This document shows, piece by piece, positions 26,731 to 34,737 of a DNA stretch of 64,000 nucleotides. Position 1 is the first letter of the stretch, and the number at the start of each line of letters is the position of its first letter. Under the pieces are notes generated by a model that was not told where the DNA came from, made no database searches, and saw only the letters and a list, made by a program, of their open reading frames with translations. The DNA comes from MB1-2 sp046566065 (GTDB lineage Bacteria; Actinomycetota; CADDZG01; WHSQ01): NCBI GenBank assembly GCA_046566065.1, contig JBKHXK010000007.1:19331-83330 (forward strand), read 5' to 3'. The position numbers and the translations under genes were made by a program.

Positions 26731-26733
26731 GCT
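26717..26733. terminator. Perfect hairpin at the end of the RTX gene
   Basis: AGCTCAGC-T-GCTGAGCT, an 8-bp stem over the RTX stop codon, between convergent genes. There is no T tract, so an intrinsic terminator is only possible, not proven. Confidence 0.4.
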
Positions 26734-26748
26734 GAGCCGGGAGTGCTG

Positions 26749-27951
26749 CTAGCGGGCCGCGGCCAGCCGACGGTTCGTTAGCGCGCTGGGGGCGTGCAGG
26801 AACTCGAGCATGAGCCCGAGGGTTCTTTCCGGGAACTCGATCTGGGGTACGTGGCCGCAGTCCCGCCACACCGCCACCTGCGCGTGGGGAACGTGGCGCG
26901 CGACCTTCTTCGAGAAGTGATGAGTGATCAACACATCTCGCCTGCCGTAGACGTACAGAGCCGGCGTCTTCATCGCAGACAGGCGCGTCCATAGGCCGTT
27001 CTCTCCCATGGGCTCGTCCAGGTAGATGTTGCGCAAAGCCCTGAAGAAGGCAACCCGGGCGCGGGGGCTCTTCCAGGTCGAGAGGAAATCGTCGATCGCC
27101 GCCTCGTACCAGCTGTCTTCCAGCCGTGACGGATCCGCGAACAGGCTCCTCAGCCCCTCCTTCACGTGCGAGCGCGGCAACCGTCCGACCAGGACGCCCA
27201 GCTCGGGACGTGCGAGGCGGGCCAGGGCGAGAGCTGGACGGCGGGAGAAGGCTGCTGCAGGCGAGAGGCACACGATGCTGCGGATGCGTTCGGGAGCACG
27301 CAACGCCATCTCCATCGAGATCCGGCCGCCCATCGAGTTGCCCGCCAGGGCAACCGAGTCGTACTCCATCTCCTCCAGCATGCGAAGCATCTTGTCGGCG
27401 AACCAGGCGGCGCTGTAGCGCGCGTTCGGCTTGGAGGAAGCTCCGAAGCCCGGGAGGTCCACGGCGATCACGCGGTGATAGCGAGCGAGCTCGGGGACGA
27501 TCGTGAGCCAGGAGGCTTTCGTCGCGCCCAGCCCGTGGATCAGAAGGAGAGGGGGGGCCTCGCGCGGTCCGGCGACAAGGGTCGAGATCCTGGTTCGCCC
27601 GACCGCCAGTCGCCGGATCTCGTAGCGGACGCCACCCCGCTGAGGCCGATCGAACGAAGGCTCGAAATGGAGAGAGCGCTCGATGCTTCCTCTGATCACC
27701 AGCCGCTTGCTGGCGAAGGCCTCGAGTCCGGAGAGCCGACCCGAGTCGATCGCGCTCCACGTTCGAGAGTCGGTACAGATCTCGGCGTCGAAATGGTCCG
27801 GCGAGGGCAGGCGGATCTCGCACGAGCGCTGATCCATGACCACGTCGCTGACGTGGTCATCGACCCGCAAGCGGTACCTCGCGTCGATCGAGGAGCCGAT
27901 GAATCGCTCCGGTAGGGATTCGATCGACCTGACCACCTTCGCCGTCGGCAC
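26749..27951 (-). CDS. SCP2-like domain fused to an alpha/beta hydrolase
   Basis: About 400 residues. The first 100 resemble a sterol-carrier (SCP2) domain, with the pattern DSRTWSAIDSGRLSGLEAF then KRLVIRGSIERSLHFEPSF. The rest is an alpha/beta hydrolase: LLLIHGLGATKASW, nucleophile in GNSMGG, acid in YGRRDVLI and histidine in DCGHVPQIE. A lipid-presenting hydrolase is a reasonable guess. The GTG follows a TATCCT box at 6 nt, which excludes the longer in-frame extension. Convergent with the RTX gene. Confidence 0.8.
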   Translation of the reverse strand: MPTAKVVRSIESLPERFIGSSIDARYRLRVDDHVSDVVMDQRSCEIRLPSPDHFDAEICTDSRTWSAIDSGRLSGLEAFASKRLVIRGSIERSLHFEPSFDRPQRGGVRYEIRRLAVGRTRISTLVAGPREAPPLLLIHGLGATKASWLTIVPELARYHRVIAVDLPGFGASSKPNARYSAAWFADKMLRMLEEMEYDSVALAGNSMGGRISMEMALRAPERIRSIVCLSPAAAFSRRPALALARLARPELGVLVGRLPRSHVKEGLRSLFADPSRLEDSWYEAAIDDFLSTWKSPRARVAFFRALRNIYLDEPMGENGLWTRLSAMKTPALYVYGRRDVLITHHFSKKVARHVPHAQVAVWRDCGHVPQIEFPERTLGLMLEFLHAPSALTNRRLAAAR

Positions 27952-27957
27952 ACGAAC

Positions 27958-27963
27958 AGGATA
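27958..27963 (-). promoter_or_regulatory. Putative leaderless -10 box for the SCP2-hydrolase gene
   Basis: TATCCT on the minus strand, 6 nt before the GTG at 27951. Confidence 0.5.
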
Positions 27964-28057
27964 GGCCCGTCGAAGCGGCAGGCGTGGCAATCGATTCCGG
28001 CTCCGGATCTCTTTCCTCCTATAGCTTCGAGTCGAGAGCGCACGAGAGGAGGCTTCG

Positions 28058-28456
28058 ATGGACTTCGACGTCAACTGGCTTGCGGTGCTCGCGGGCACGA
28101 TCGCGCACCAGGGGTTGGGAGGCCTCTGGTACGGCGTGATCTTCAAGAACACCTGGCTCGAGGGGATGGGCAAGCGGCCTGAGGAGATCGAAGAGGGATC
28201 CGCCGGCGGCGAGATGGTGCTGGGAGGCTTCGCATCTCTCGTGAGCGTGACGACGCTCGCCCTGATCATGACGGCGCTCGAGGATCCAACCGTTGCGGAC
28301 GGCGCGACGCTCGGAGCCATGGCAGGGGTCGGTTTCGTGACCGTAGCCACCTTTATGAACGGAGCGTACGAACAGAAGAAGCCCGTGCTCAGCGCGCTGT
28401 TCGGGGGGTATTACAGCCTCGGTCTGATGATCGCCGGTGCGATCTTGGGGGCCTGA
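28058..28456 (+). CDS. DUF1761 family membrane protein
   Basis: 132 residues, four probable membrane helices. The opening (NWLAVLAGTIAHQGLGGLWYG) with WYG followed by a short loop is the DUF1761 pattern. Function is unknown for the family. GAGGAGG lies 6 nt before the ATG. It stands between two minus-strand genes and is probably monocistronic. The 106-nt gap upstream holds nothing else recognisable. Confidence 0.82.
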   Translation: MDFDVNWLAVLAGTIAHQGLGGLWYGVIFKNTWLEGMGKRPEEIEEGSAGGEMVLGGFASLVSVTTLALIMTALEDPTVADGATLGAMAGVGFVTVATFMNGAYEQKKPVLSALFGGYYSLGLMIAGAILGA

Positions 28457-28475
28457 CGCTAGCGCGCGGAGCCGA

Positions 28476-29570
28476 TCATCCGAGAATCGCGGCGGCTACC
28501 TCTTTGCGATGCTCGGCACCGAACCCGTCGAAGGAGTCGATCCACTGCGCCCGCTTGTAGTACCGGTGCAGCGGGTGCTCCCAGGTGAACCCGATCCCCC
28601 CGTGGACCTGTATCGAGCGTTCGCAGGCACTCACCGCTGCCTCCGCGGCAGCCGATTTCGCGGCCGCGACCGCGACGGGGGCCTGATCGTCGGATTCCGA
28701 CACGCACCACGCGGCCCAGTAGGCGAGCGACCGCGCTAGCTCCAGGTCCACGTAGGTGTTGGCCACCTGATGAGAGACGGCTTGATAGGCACCGATGGGC
28801 TTGTCGAATTGCTTGCGCTCGGTCACATAGGCCTTGGCGAGATCGAGTGCGGTTTGGGCGATGCCGACGGCTTCGAGGGCGAGAGCCGACAGGGCTCGCA
28901 GCCGGATCCGGGACAAGACGGTGCCTGAGTCCTGGGGGCCGACGAGCTGCCGGGCCGGGACCCCATCCAGGCGGATGCGACCCAGTCGCCGGGTCGGGTC
29001 CATCGTCGAGTCCGAGGTCACCTGCGCGTCCGCTAGATCGACCAGATAGAGGCCCACTCCCTCGGTCGCCGATGCCGCGACCACGGCGAGGTCCGCTGCC
29101 GCAGCGTCCGGGACGAAGGCTTTCTCGCCGGAGAGTTTCCAGCCACCGTTGTCCTGTTCGGCCTTGGTGGACAACCCGTCCAGATCGGCCAGGCGCTGGG
29201 GGCCGGAGCCCTCGGCCCACGCGAACGTGACGACCGAATCTCCCGACACGACCTTCTCGAGCGCATCGCTGCCGATCAGGGCGGGCAGGGCGAGGCCGAC
29301 GGTGGAGAAATACGGCCCCGGGTACAGAGCGCGACCCAGCTCTTCGAACACCACCGCCTCTTCGATGAATCCGAAACCGGCGCCGCCGTTGTCCTCGGGC
29401 ACCGAGAGGCCCAGCCACCCGAGCTCTGCGATCTCGCCCCACGAGGCGCGGTCCCAACCCTCGTCGGAGTCCGCAAGTTCGGCGACGCGCTCCGGCGTGA
29501 ACTTCGACTGCAAGAAACCCCGGGCGGAGTCACGCAGCATCTGCTGTTCTTCAGAGAAAGCGAAATCCAT
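28476..29570 (-). CDS. Acyl-CoA dehydrogenase, probable subunit of a heteromeric enzyme
   Basis: 364 residues of the acyl-CoA dehydrogenase family: N-terminal helical domain, middle domain, and a C-terminal VHGGIGFTWEHPLHRYYKRA segment. The position of the catalytic YEGT glutamate reads FDGFG, so that base is changed to Asp. Its start codon directly abuts the stop of the partner dehydrogenase upstream. Adjacent, unequal pairs of this kind in Actinobacteria (for example FadE28-FadE29) form alpha2beta2 enzymes acting on steroid side-chain or bulky CoA esters; that role is inferred here. Confidence 0.88.
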   Translation of the reverse strand: MDFAFSEEQQMLRDSARGFLQSKFTPERVAELADSDEGWDRASWGEIAELGWLGLSVPEDNGGAGFGFIEEAVVFEELGRALYPGPYFSTVGLALPALIGSDALEKVVSGDSVVTFAWAEGSGPQRLADLDGLSTKAEQDNGGWKLSGEKAFVPDAAAADLAVVAASATEGVGLYLVDLADAQVTSDSTMDPTRRLGRIRLDGVPARQLVGPQDSGTVLSRIRLRALSALALEAVGIAQTALDLAKAYVTERKQFDKPIGAYQAVSHQVANTYVDLELARSLAYWAAWCVSESDDQAPVAVAAAKSAAAEAAVSACERSIQVHGGIGFTWEHPLHRYYKRAQWIDSFDGFGAEHRKEVAAAILG

Positions 29571-30752
29571 CTAGCGACTCCTGGGGAGGCCTAGGACGCG
29601 CTCGGAGATGATGTTGCGCAGGATCTCCGAGGTGCCCGCTTCGATCGTGTTGCCGCGGCTGCGCAGCTGCTGGTACTGCCAGAAGCCGGCCCACGGCCCG
29701 TCATCGCCGTCCAGCTGCGCAGCGGGGCCGAGGATCTCGAGCGCCAGCTTCGTCAGTCGCTGATTGGACTCGGACCAGTGCAGCTTGGCCACCGACCCCT
29801 CCGGGCCGGGGACGCCCGTCTTAACGAGCGACGTCAACGCGCGGTAGTTGGTGAACTTCAGGGCTTGCAGCTCGACCCACTGGCGCGCGATGCGGTCCCG
29901 GAGAAGCGGGTCGTCGGCCGCGAAGGAGCCGTTGTTCTTGGTCTCCTTCGCCAACGCGATCAGCTTCCGCATCAGGACCTCGAGGCGGGCGGTCAGAGCG
30001 AACCCGAGCGTGCCGCGCTCGTGCAGCAACGTGGTCATCGCCACCTTCCAGCCCTCGTTCTCGTTGCCGAGGATGTTCTTGCGAGGTACGCGCACGTCCG
30101 AGAAGAAGATCTCGTTGAACTCGGGGTCGCCGGTGATCTGCTTCAGCGGCCGAACCTCGACGCCCGGCGAGCGCATGTCGACCAAGAGGTAGGTGATCCC
30201 CTGGTGCTTGGCGGCCTGAGCGTCGGTGCGGACGAGCAGGATGCAGTAGTCGGCGATGTGAGCGAAGCTCGACCACACCTTCTGGCCGTTGACCACGTAG
30301 TCGTCACCGTCGACCTCGGCACGGGTGCGTAGGGATGCCAGGTCGGAGCCCGACCCCGGCTCGGAGAAGCCCTGGCACCACACCTCTTCGCCCGAAAGGA
30401 TCTTTCCGAGGTGCGCGCTCTTCTGCTCGTCGGTCCCGTGAGCGATGATCGTCGGCCCTGCCATGCCCAGCCCGATGACTCCGATGTGATCGGGGGTCTC
30501 GGCCCGGGCGCTCTCTTCGAGGAAGATCGCCTGGTGGGTGTACGGAGCCCCCGCCCCGCCGTACTCCTTGGGCCACGTCAGGCCCGCGTAGCCGGCTTCG
30601 GACAGCTTCTTCGACCACTCCCGCGAGATCTCTTCCTCGGTGCGCCCACGCGCCGGGCCGCTGTCCCGCCATCCCTCGGGAAGGTTGGCCTCGAACCACG
30701 CTCGGAGCTCGGCTCGGAACTTCGCCTCTTCTGGGGTGTCCCTGAAATCCAT
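29571..30752 (-). CDS. Acyl-CoA dehydrogenase, partner subunit
   Basis: 393 residues. FAD-site segment GFSEPGSGSDLASL is intact. Where short-chain enzymes have the catalytic YEGT, this protein has IEAGTSEI, so the classical glutamate is not in register. It is the first gene of the pair, with a leaderless TATAGT box 8 nt before the ATG. It is divergent from the Mce operon, with 158 nt between start codons, suggesting joint control of lipid import and its oxidation. Confidence 0.9.
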   Translation of the reverse strand: MDFRDTPEEAKFRAELRAWFEANLPEGWRDSGPARGRTEEEISREWSKKLSEAGYAGLTWPKEYGGAGAPYTHQAIFLEESARAETPDHIGVIGLGMAGPTIIAHGTDEQKSAHLGKILSGEEVWCQGFSEPGSGSDLASLRTRAEVDGDDYVVNGQKVWSSFAHIADYCILLVRTDAQAAKHQGITYLLVDMRSPGVEVRPLKQITGDPEFNEIFFSDVRVPRKNILGNENEGWKVAMTTLLHERGTLGFALTARLEVLMRKLIALAKETKNNGSFAADDPLLRDRIARQWVELQALKFTNYRALTSLVKTGVPGPEGSVAKLHWSESNQRLTKLALEILGPAAQLDGDDGPWAGFWQYQQLRSRGNTIEAGTSEILRNIISERVLGLPRSR

Positions 30753-30910
30753 GGCGGCCGACTATATCGGCGCCTCCCCGCGAGCGGGAGGAGTCTCACG
30801 CGAGCGGGCGAATACGTAGCGCAACTGGTAGGAGTACCCTTTTCCACTTACACGGGGCCTCGGGACATGGGGGAGGTCCGCCCGCTAGAGACGCCTGGGT
30901 TGGGGGATGG
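30753..30910. promoter_or_regulatory. Divergent promoter region between dehydrogenase pair and Mce operon
   Basis: 158 nt. It holds the TATAGT box for the minus-strand gene (30761-30766), an inverted repeat CCTCCC/GGGAGG (30774-30791) and a 10-bp direct repeat CGCGAGCGGG at 30779-30788 and 30799-30808, spaced 20 bp (about two helical turns). Such repeats could bind a regulator. No known KstR-type site was seen. Confidence 0.4.
30761..30766 (-). promoter_or_regulatory. Putative leaderless -10 box for the dehydrogenase pair
   Basis: TATAGT on the minus strand, 8 nt before the ATG at 30752. Confidence 0.5.
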
Positions 30911-31888
30911 ATGCCTGAGGTAGAGATCAGCATCAAGGGCCTTACTAAGTCGTTCGGCCCACAGACCGTTCTGGAAGACATCACCTGCGACATCCCGCAG
31001 GGAAAGATCACGCTGATGCTCGGGCCCTCGGGTACGGGCAAGTCCGTGTTCCTGAAACACCTGGTCGGCCTCCTGAAGCCGGACCGCGGCGAGATCTGGA
31101 TCGGGGATAAGAACGTCCCGGCCCTTAATGAGAAGGAGCTCTACGAGGTGCGCCGCAAGTTCGGCGTGCTGTTCCAGGACGGGGCCCTCTTCGGCTCGAT
31201 GAACATCTTCGACAACGTCGCCTTCCCTCTCCGTCAGCACACGAAGAAGAAGGAGAGCGAGGTCAAGGCAGTTGTCGAAGAGAAGCTCAACATGGTGGGG
31301 CTGACAGGAGCGGAGAAGAAGCTTCCGGGTGAGATCTCCGGTGGGATGAAGAAGCGGGCCGGACTTGCCCGCGCTCTGGTCCTCGACCCGGAGATCGTTC
31401 TCTTCGACGAGCCGGACTCGGGTCTCGACCCCGTTCGCACGGCTTTCCTCAACGTGCTCACGATGGATCTCAACAAGCAGCTGGGCGCGACCTTCATCGT
31501 GGTGACCCACGACATCGCCACGGCGAAACAGGTCGCCGACTACATCGGCATGCTCTATCGGAGGAACCTCGTGAAGTTCGGGCCTGCTCGGGAGATGTTC
31601 ACGTCCGACATCCCCGTCGTTCGCCAGTTCCTGGCCGGAGACACCGAGGGACCCATCGGGATGTCCGAGGAGAAGGACTCGACCAAGACCTCCGATGCAA
31701 CCCGCAGCCCGTCCGAGAGCGCCCAGAGCAGCTCCGGGATGACCGCCAAGGAGACCGAGGAGATGGAGCGGGACGCGGGCGCCCCGGACGACACCGAGAT
31801 CCGCGACAGGGAAGAGGAAGAGGCCGACTTCGAGACCGAGCGGGCTCAGAAGTCCTACGGCACGGCCCCCAGGCGAAAGTCGCTCTAG
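30911..31888 (+). CDS. mkl: Mce-system ABC ATPase (Mkl/MceG/MlaF-like)
   Basis: 325 residues. Walker A GPSGTGKS, signature ISGGMKKRAGLARAL, Walker B VLFDEPDSGLDPVRT (the DxGLDP form typical of Mla/Mce ATPases) and H-loop VVTHDIATAK. After the ATPase (about 245 residues) comes an 80-residue acidic, Ser/Thr/Glu-rich tail not seen in MlaF. It powers the YrbE permeases encoded just downstream. In Mycobacterium this ATPase is unlinked to mce loci; here it leads the operon. Confidence 0.95.
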   Translation: MPEVEISIKGLTKSFGPQTVLEDITCDIPQGKITLMLGPSGTGKSVFLKHLVGLLKPDRGEIWIGDKNVPALNEKELYEVRRKFGVLFQDGALFGSMNIFDNVAFPLRQHTKKKESEVKAVVEEKLNMVGLTGAEKKLPGEISGGMKKRAGLARALVLDPEIVLFDEPDSGLDPVRTAFLNVLTMDLNKQLGATFIVVTHDIATAKQVADYIGMLYRRNLVKFGPAREMFTSDIPVVRQFLAGDTEGPIGMSEEKDSTKTSDATRSPSESAQSSSGMTAKETEEMERDAGAPDDTEIRDREEEEADFETERAQKSYGTAPRRKSL

Positions 31889-32662
31889 ATGGTCGGGGCT
31901 GCTCGGACGCTGGTCACCGAGACCGGCAACATGTTCGCCATCACCCTCGAGGCATTCCGGCTCATGCCGCGTCGTCCGGTCCCCTGGCGCGACTTCATCA
32001 GGCAGTCCTGGTTCATCGCAAGCGTCTCGATGTTCCCCGCCGTCTTGGTCTCGATCGCCTTCGGGGCAACCATCGCCCTCCAGGTCGGAAACGTGGCCCG
32101 ACAGCTGGGCGCCGAATCCCAGACCGGCGCGGCGATGGTCCTCGCGGTCGTGCGTGAAGCCGCCCCGATCGTCGCCGCCCTGCTGATCTCCGGTGCAGGA
32201 GGTTCCGCCATGTGCGCCGATATCGGCTCGCGCAAGATCCGTGACGAGATCGCCGCCATGGAGGTCCTGGCGGTCAACCCGATCAAGACCCTCGTCGTCC
32301 CCCGCATCTGGGCGGCGATCTTCGTGGCGATGCTCCTGGACGGCTTCGTCTCGGTAGCCGGTATCGCAGGCGGTTACTTCTTCAACGTGGTGATCCAAGG
32401 AGGTACGCCCGGTGCGTATCTCGCCTCGTTCTCGTTACTCGCCCAGACCGCGGACCTCGTCGTCGCGATCCTTAAGGCAGGTGTCTTCGGGCTTATCGCC
32501 GCGATGGTCGCCTGTTACTTCGGCTTCTATGCCAAGGGCGGGCCGAAGGGCGTGGGCGATGCGGTGAACCGCGCCGTGGTCGTGACCTTCATGCTGATCT
32601 TCTTCGTCAACTTCGTGTTGACCGCCCTGTATTTCGCGATCGTTCCTCAAAAGTTCGGCTGA
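31889..32662 (+). CDS. yrbEA: Mce permease YrbEA (MlaE family)
   Basis: 257 residues, MlaE-family integral membrane permease for lipid or sterol transport. It has about five or six membrane segments and the family loop RKIRDEIAAMEVLAVNP that meets the ATPase. The ATG follows the ATPase stop with no gap. Its last residues, FAIVPQKFG, are repeated in a short open frame just downstream (32665-32742). Confidence 0.94.
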   Translation: MVGAARTLVTETGNMFAITLEAFRLMPRRPVPWRDFIRQSWFIASVSMFPAVLVSIAFGATIALQVGNVARQLGAESQTGAAMVLAVVREAAPIVAALLISGAGGSAMCADIGSRKIRDEIAAMEVLAVNPIKTLVVPRIWAAIFVAMLLDGFVSVAGIAGGYFFNVVIQGGTPGAYLASFSLLAQTADLVVAILKAGVFGLIAAMVACYFGFYAKGGPKGVGDAVNRAVVVTFMLIFFVNFVLTALYFAIVPQKFG

Positions 32663-32664
32663 TC

Positions 32665-32742
32665 ATGAAGGAGATGTTTCTTCTGGATCCTTTCGGCGTA
32701 ACGATCGCGAACTTCGCCATCGTTCCCCAGAAGTTCGGATAG
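32665..32742 (+). CDS. 25-codon open frame repeating the YrbEA C-terminus
   Basis: ATG-to-TAG frame encoding MKEMFLLDPFGV then TIANFAIVPQKFG. Its last 9 residues are identical to the end of YrbEA, from DNA that matches closely (TTCGCCATCGTTCCCCAGAA against TTCGCGATCGTTCCTCAAAA). It begins 2 nt after the YrbEA stop and ends 7 nt before the YrbEB start. It may be a translated micropeptide, or the remnant of a duplicated permease tail; sequence alone does not decide. Confidence 0.45.
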   Translation: MKEMFLLDPFGVTIANFAIVPQKFG

Positions 32743-32749
32743 GAGAGGC

Positions 32750-33607
32750 GTGGCTCAGGCATCTGCGGGACTGAGGAGGACCTTCGGCGCACCGGGCCGG
32801 ATAGTCAACCGCGGGATCGACAGCCTGGCGAACATCGGCGAGCAGATGATCTTCATGGCGAAGTCGCTGTTCGACGTGGTTCCTGCGATCCGCCACGGCG
32901 GCGAGGTGGCCCGGCTCATCTCGGAGATCACACTGGGGGCCGGCGCTCTGATCGTGGGGGCCGGAACCGCAGGCGTCATCTTCTTCATGGCTTTCTTCAC
33001 CGGCACGCAGGTGGGCCTCGAGGGTTTCAAGGGCCTGCAGCTGATCGGGGCCGAGGCCTTCACGGGCTTCGTGTCCGCCTTCGCCAACACCCGCGAGATC
33101 ACGCCATTGATCGCGGGCGTCACGCTGGCTGCACAGGTCGGTGCCGGCTTCACGGCCGAGCTTGGAGCGATGAGGGTCAACGAGGAGATCGACGCCCTCG
33201 AGACGATGGCCGTGCGACCGGTCCCCTACCTGATCTCCACCCGGATCATCGCCGCCCTCGTGGCGATCACACCTCTCTATCTGATCTCGCTGTTCGCCTC
33301 TTACATCGCGACGGAGCTCGTCGTCACCAAGCTCTTGGGGCTCTCCGGCGGTACCTACGCGCACTATTTCTCTCTCTTCCTGCCTGCCGTCGACGTGTTC
33401 TATTCGTTGATAAAGGCAGTGGTCTTCGCGATCACGGTTGCACTTATCCATTGCTATTACGGGTTCAACGCATCTGGTGGACCGGCCGGAGTGGGCATCG
33501 CCGTGGGCAAGGCGATCCGGGCGTCCATCGTGGCGGTGAACCTTCTGAACCTGATGATGTCGGCGTTCATGTGGGGGGTTACGGACACCGTCCGCATCGC
33601 CGGTTAG
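32750..33607 (+). CDS. yrbEB: Mce permease YrbEB (MlaE family)
   Basis: 285 residues, second MlaE-type permease. A hydrophilic N-terminus of about 60 residues precedes the membrane domain; the family loop is MRVNEEIDALETMAVRPVPY. It would pair with YrbEA. The GTG start follows AGGAGAG. Together the two permeases and the ATPase form the inner-membrane import engine fed by MceA-F. Confidence 0.94.
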   Translation: MAQASAGLRRTFGAPGRIVNRGIDSLANIGEQMIFMAKSLFDVVPAIRHGGEVARLISEITLGAGALIVGAGTAGVIFFMAFFTGTQVGLEGFKGLQLIGAEAFTGFVSAFANTREITPLIAGVTLAAQVGAGFTAELGAMRVNEEIDALETMAVRPVPYLISTRIIAALVAITPLYLISLFASYIATELVVTKLLGLSGGTYAHYFSLFLPAVDVFYSLIKAVVFAITVALIHCYYGFNASGGPAGVGIAVGKAIRASIVAVNLLNLMMSAFMWGVTDTVRIAG

Positions 33608-33645
33608 CAACTCAAAGGAGTTCGTAGATCAGAAGGCTGCGGCAT

Positions 33646-34737
33646 GTGCTGGTGGGCATCCTGGCTCTCGCCATGGGGGTCGGTGCCGTCGCGCTCACCG
33701 GGATGATGCTCACCGGTGCGATCAAGAGCAAGGTCGTCAACACGACGGCCGTGTTCGAGAACTGCGGCCAGGGCTTACGCGTCGGCGGCGACGTCAAGCT
33801 GCGAGGTGTGCTGGTTGGCCGGCTCGAGTCGATCGAGCTCCGCGACGGTGACTGCTTCGTCGGGCTCGACCTGTTCCCGGAATCGGTGGAGCAGATCCCC
33901 GCGAACGTCGGAGCGGAGGTCAGGGCCAAAACCGTCTTCGGAGAGAAGTGGGTGGAGCTTCTGTTCCCCGATGAGCCCGACGAAGCTCGCATCGCTGCCG
34001 ATCAGACGATCGACAAAGAGAACACGCTGGATCCTCTCGAGGTCGAAACGATCCTGAACGTCGCGCTTCCGCTGTTGGACGCGATCGATCCCGAGCATCT
34101 CGCGGGGGCCCTCGAGGCGTTGGCGAACGGATTCGTCGGGCACGAGGACGCAGCGATCGCCGGGATCGACGCCGGCATCGAGGCCCTCAAGCCCTTCAAC
34201 GACAACGAGGATCGGCTGAAGTCCGGGATCGACCAGCTCGCCAGCTCGGCCGACGTCTTCGCCGACGTCGATGACGACCTCCTCGATGCCCTCGACAACC
34301 TCGACGACGTGAACCGGTTCGCCGTCGAGAACGAGGCCCTGATCGAGGAGAACTTCGACAAGGCTCCCGAGCTGCTCCAGGAGCTCTCGACCTTGTTCGA
34401 CACTCACTTCTTCGACTTCACGCGCATCGTCGATCGAGGGGCCACCGTGATCGGCGTCCTGGCAGCGAGAGCCGACGACCTGGATCGCTTGCTCGACGTG
34501 CTTCCGAGGTTCAATTCCGGTTGGATCCGCAACCTCGATCACCAGTGCCGTTACCGCCAGGCGACGGACGAGCCTGGGAAATCGGTCGGGGACCCGGTTC
34601 CCGGTCGATGCTGGCGGGTTCACAACCTGATCAGCCACAGCCAGGGCGCCTACGCGCCGGGTGACGAGCCACGGCCCCGAGATAACGGACCGGGAGGGCT
34701 GGAGCAGTTGTTCACGCCGGCGGAGGCGGAGCGATGA
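33646..34737 (+). CDS. mceA: Mce family protein MceA
   Basis: 363 residues: one N-terminal membrane anchor, an MCE (MlaD-like) beta-barrel domain (about 30-110) and a helical region. Mce proteins assemble a lipid-conducting tube across the envelope. GTG at 33646 is the first standard start; six codons earlier an ATC (33628) follows AAAGGAG at 7 nt and would add IRRLRH, a basic N-terminus typical of the family. Overlaps mceB by ATGA. Confidence 0.9.
   Translation: MLVGILALAMGVGAVALTGMMLTGAIKSKVVNTTAVFENCGQGLRVGGDVKLRGVLVGRLESIELRDGDCFVGLDLFPESVEQIPANVGAEVRAKTVFGEKWVELLFPDEPDEARIAADQTIDKENTLDPLEVETILNVALPLLDAIDPEHLAGALEALANGFVGHEDAAIAGIDAGIEALKPFNDNEDRLKSGIDQLASSADVFADVDDDLLDALDNLDDVNRFAVENEALIEENFDKAPELLQELSTLFDTHFFDFTRIVDRGATVIGVLAARADDLDRLLDVLPRFNSGWIRNLDHQCRYRQATDEPGKSVGDPVPGRCWRVHNLISHSQGAYAPGDEPRPRDNGPGGLEQLFTPAEAER

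Noticed and set aside
30848..32398. 516-codon minus-strand frame across the Mce ATPase and YrbEA
   Set aside because: Spans two genuine genes on the opposite strand and has shadow-type composition (Asp, His, Arg).
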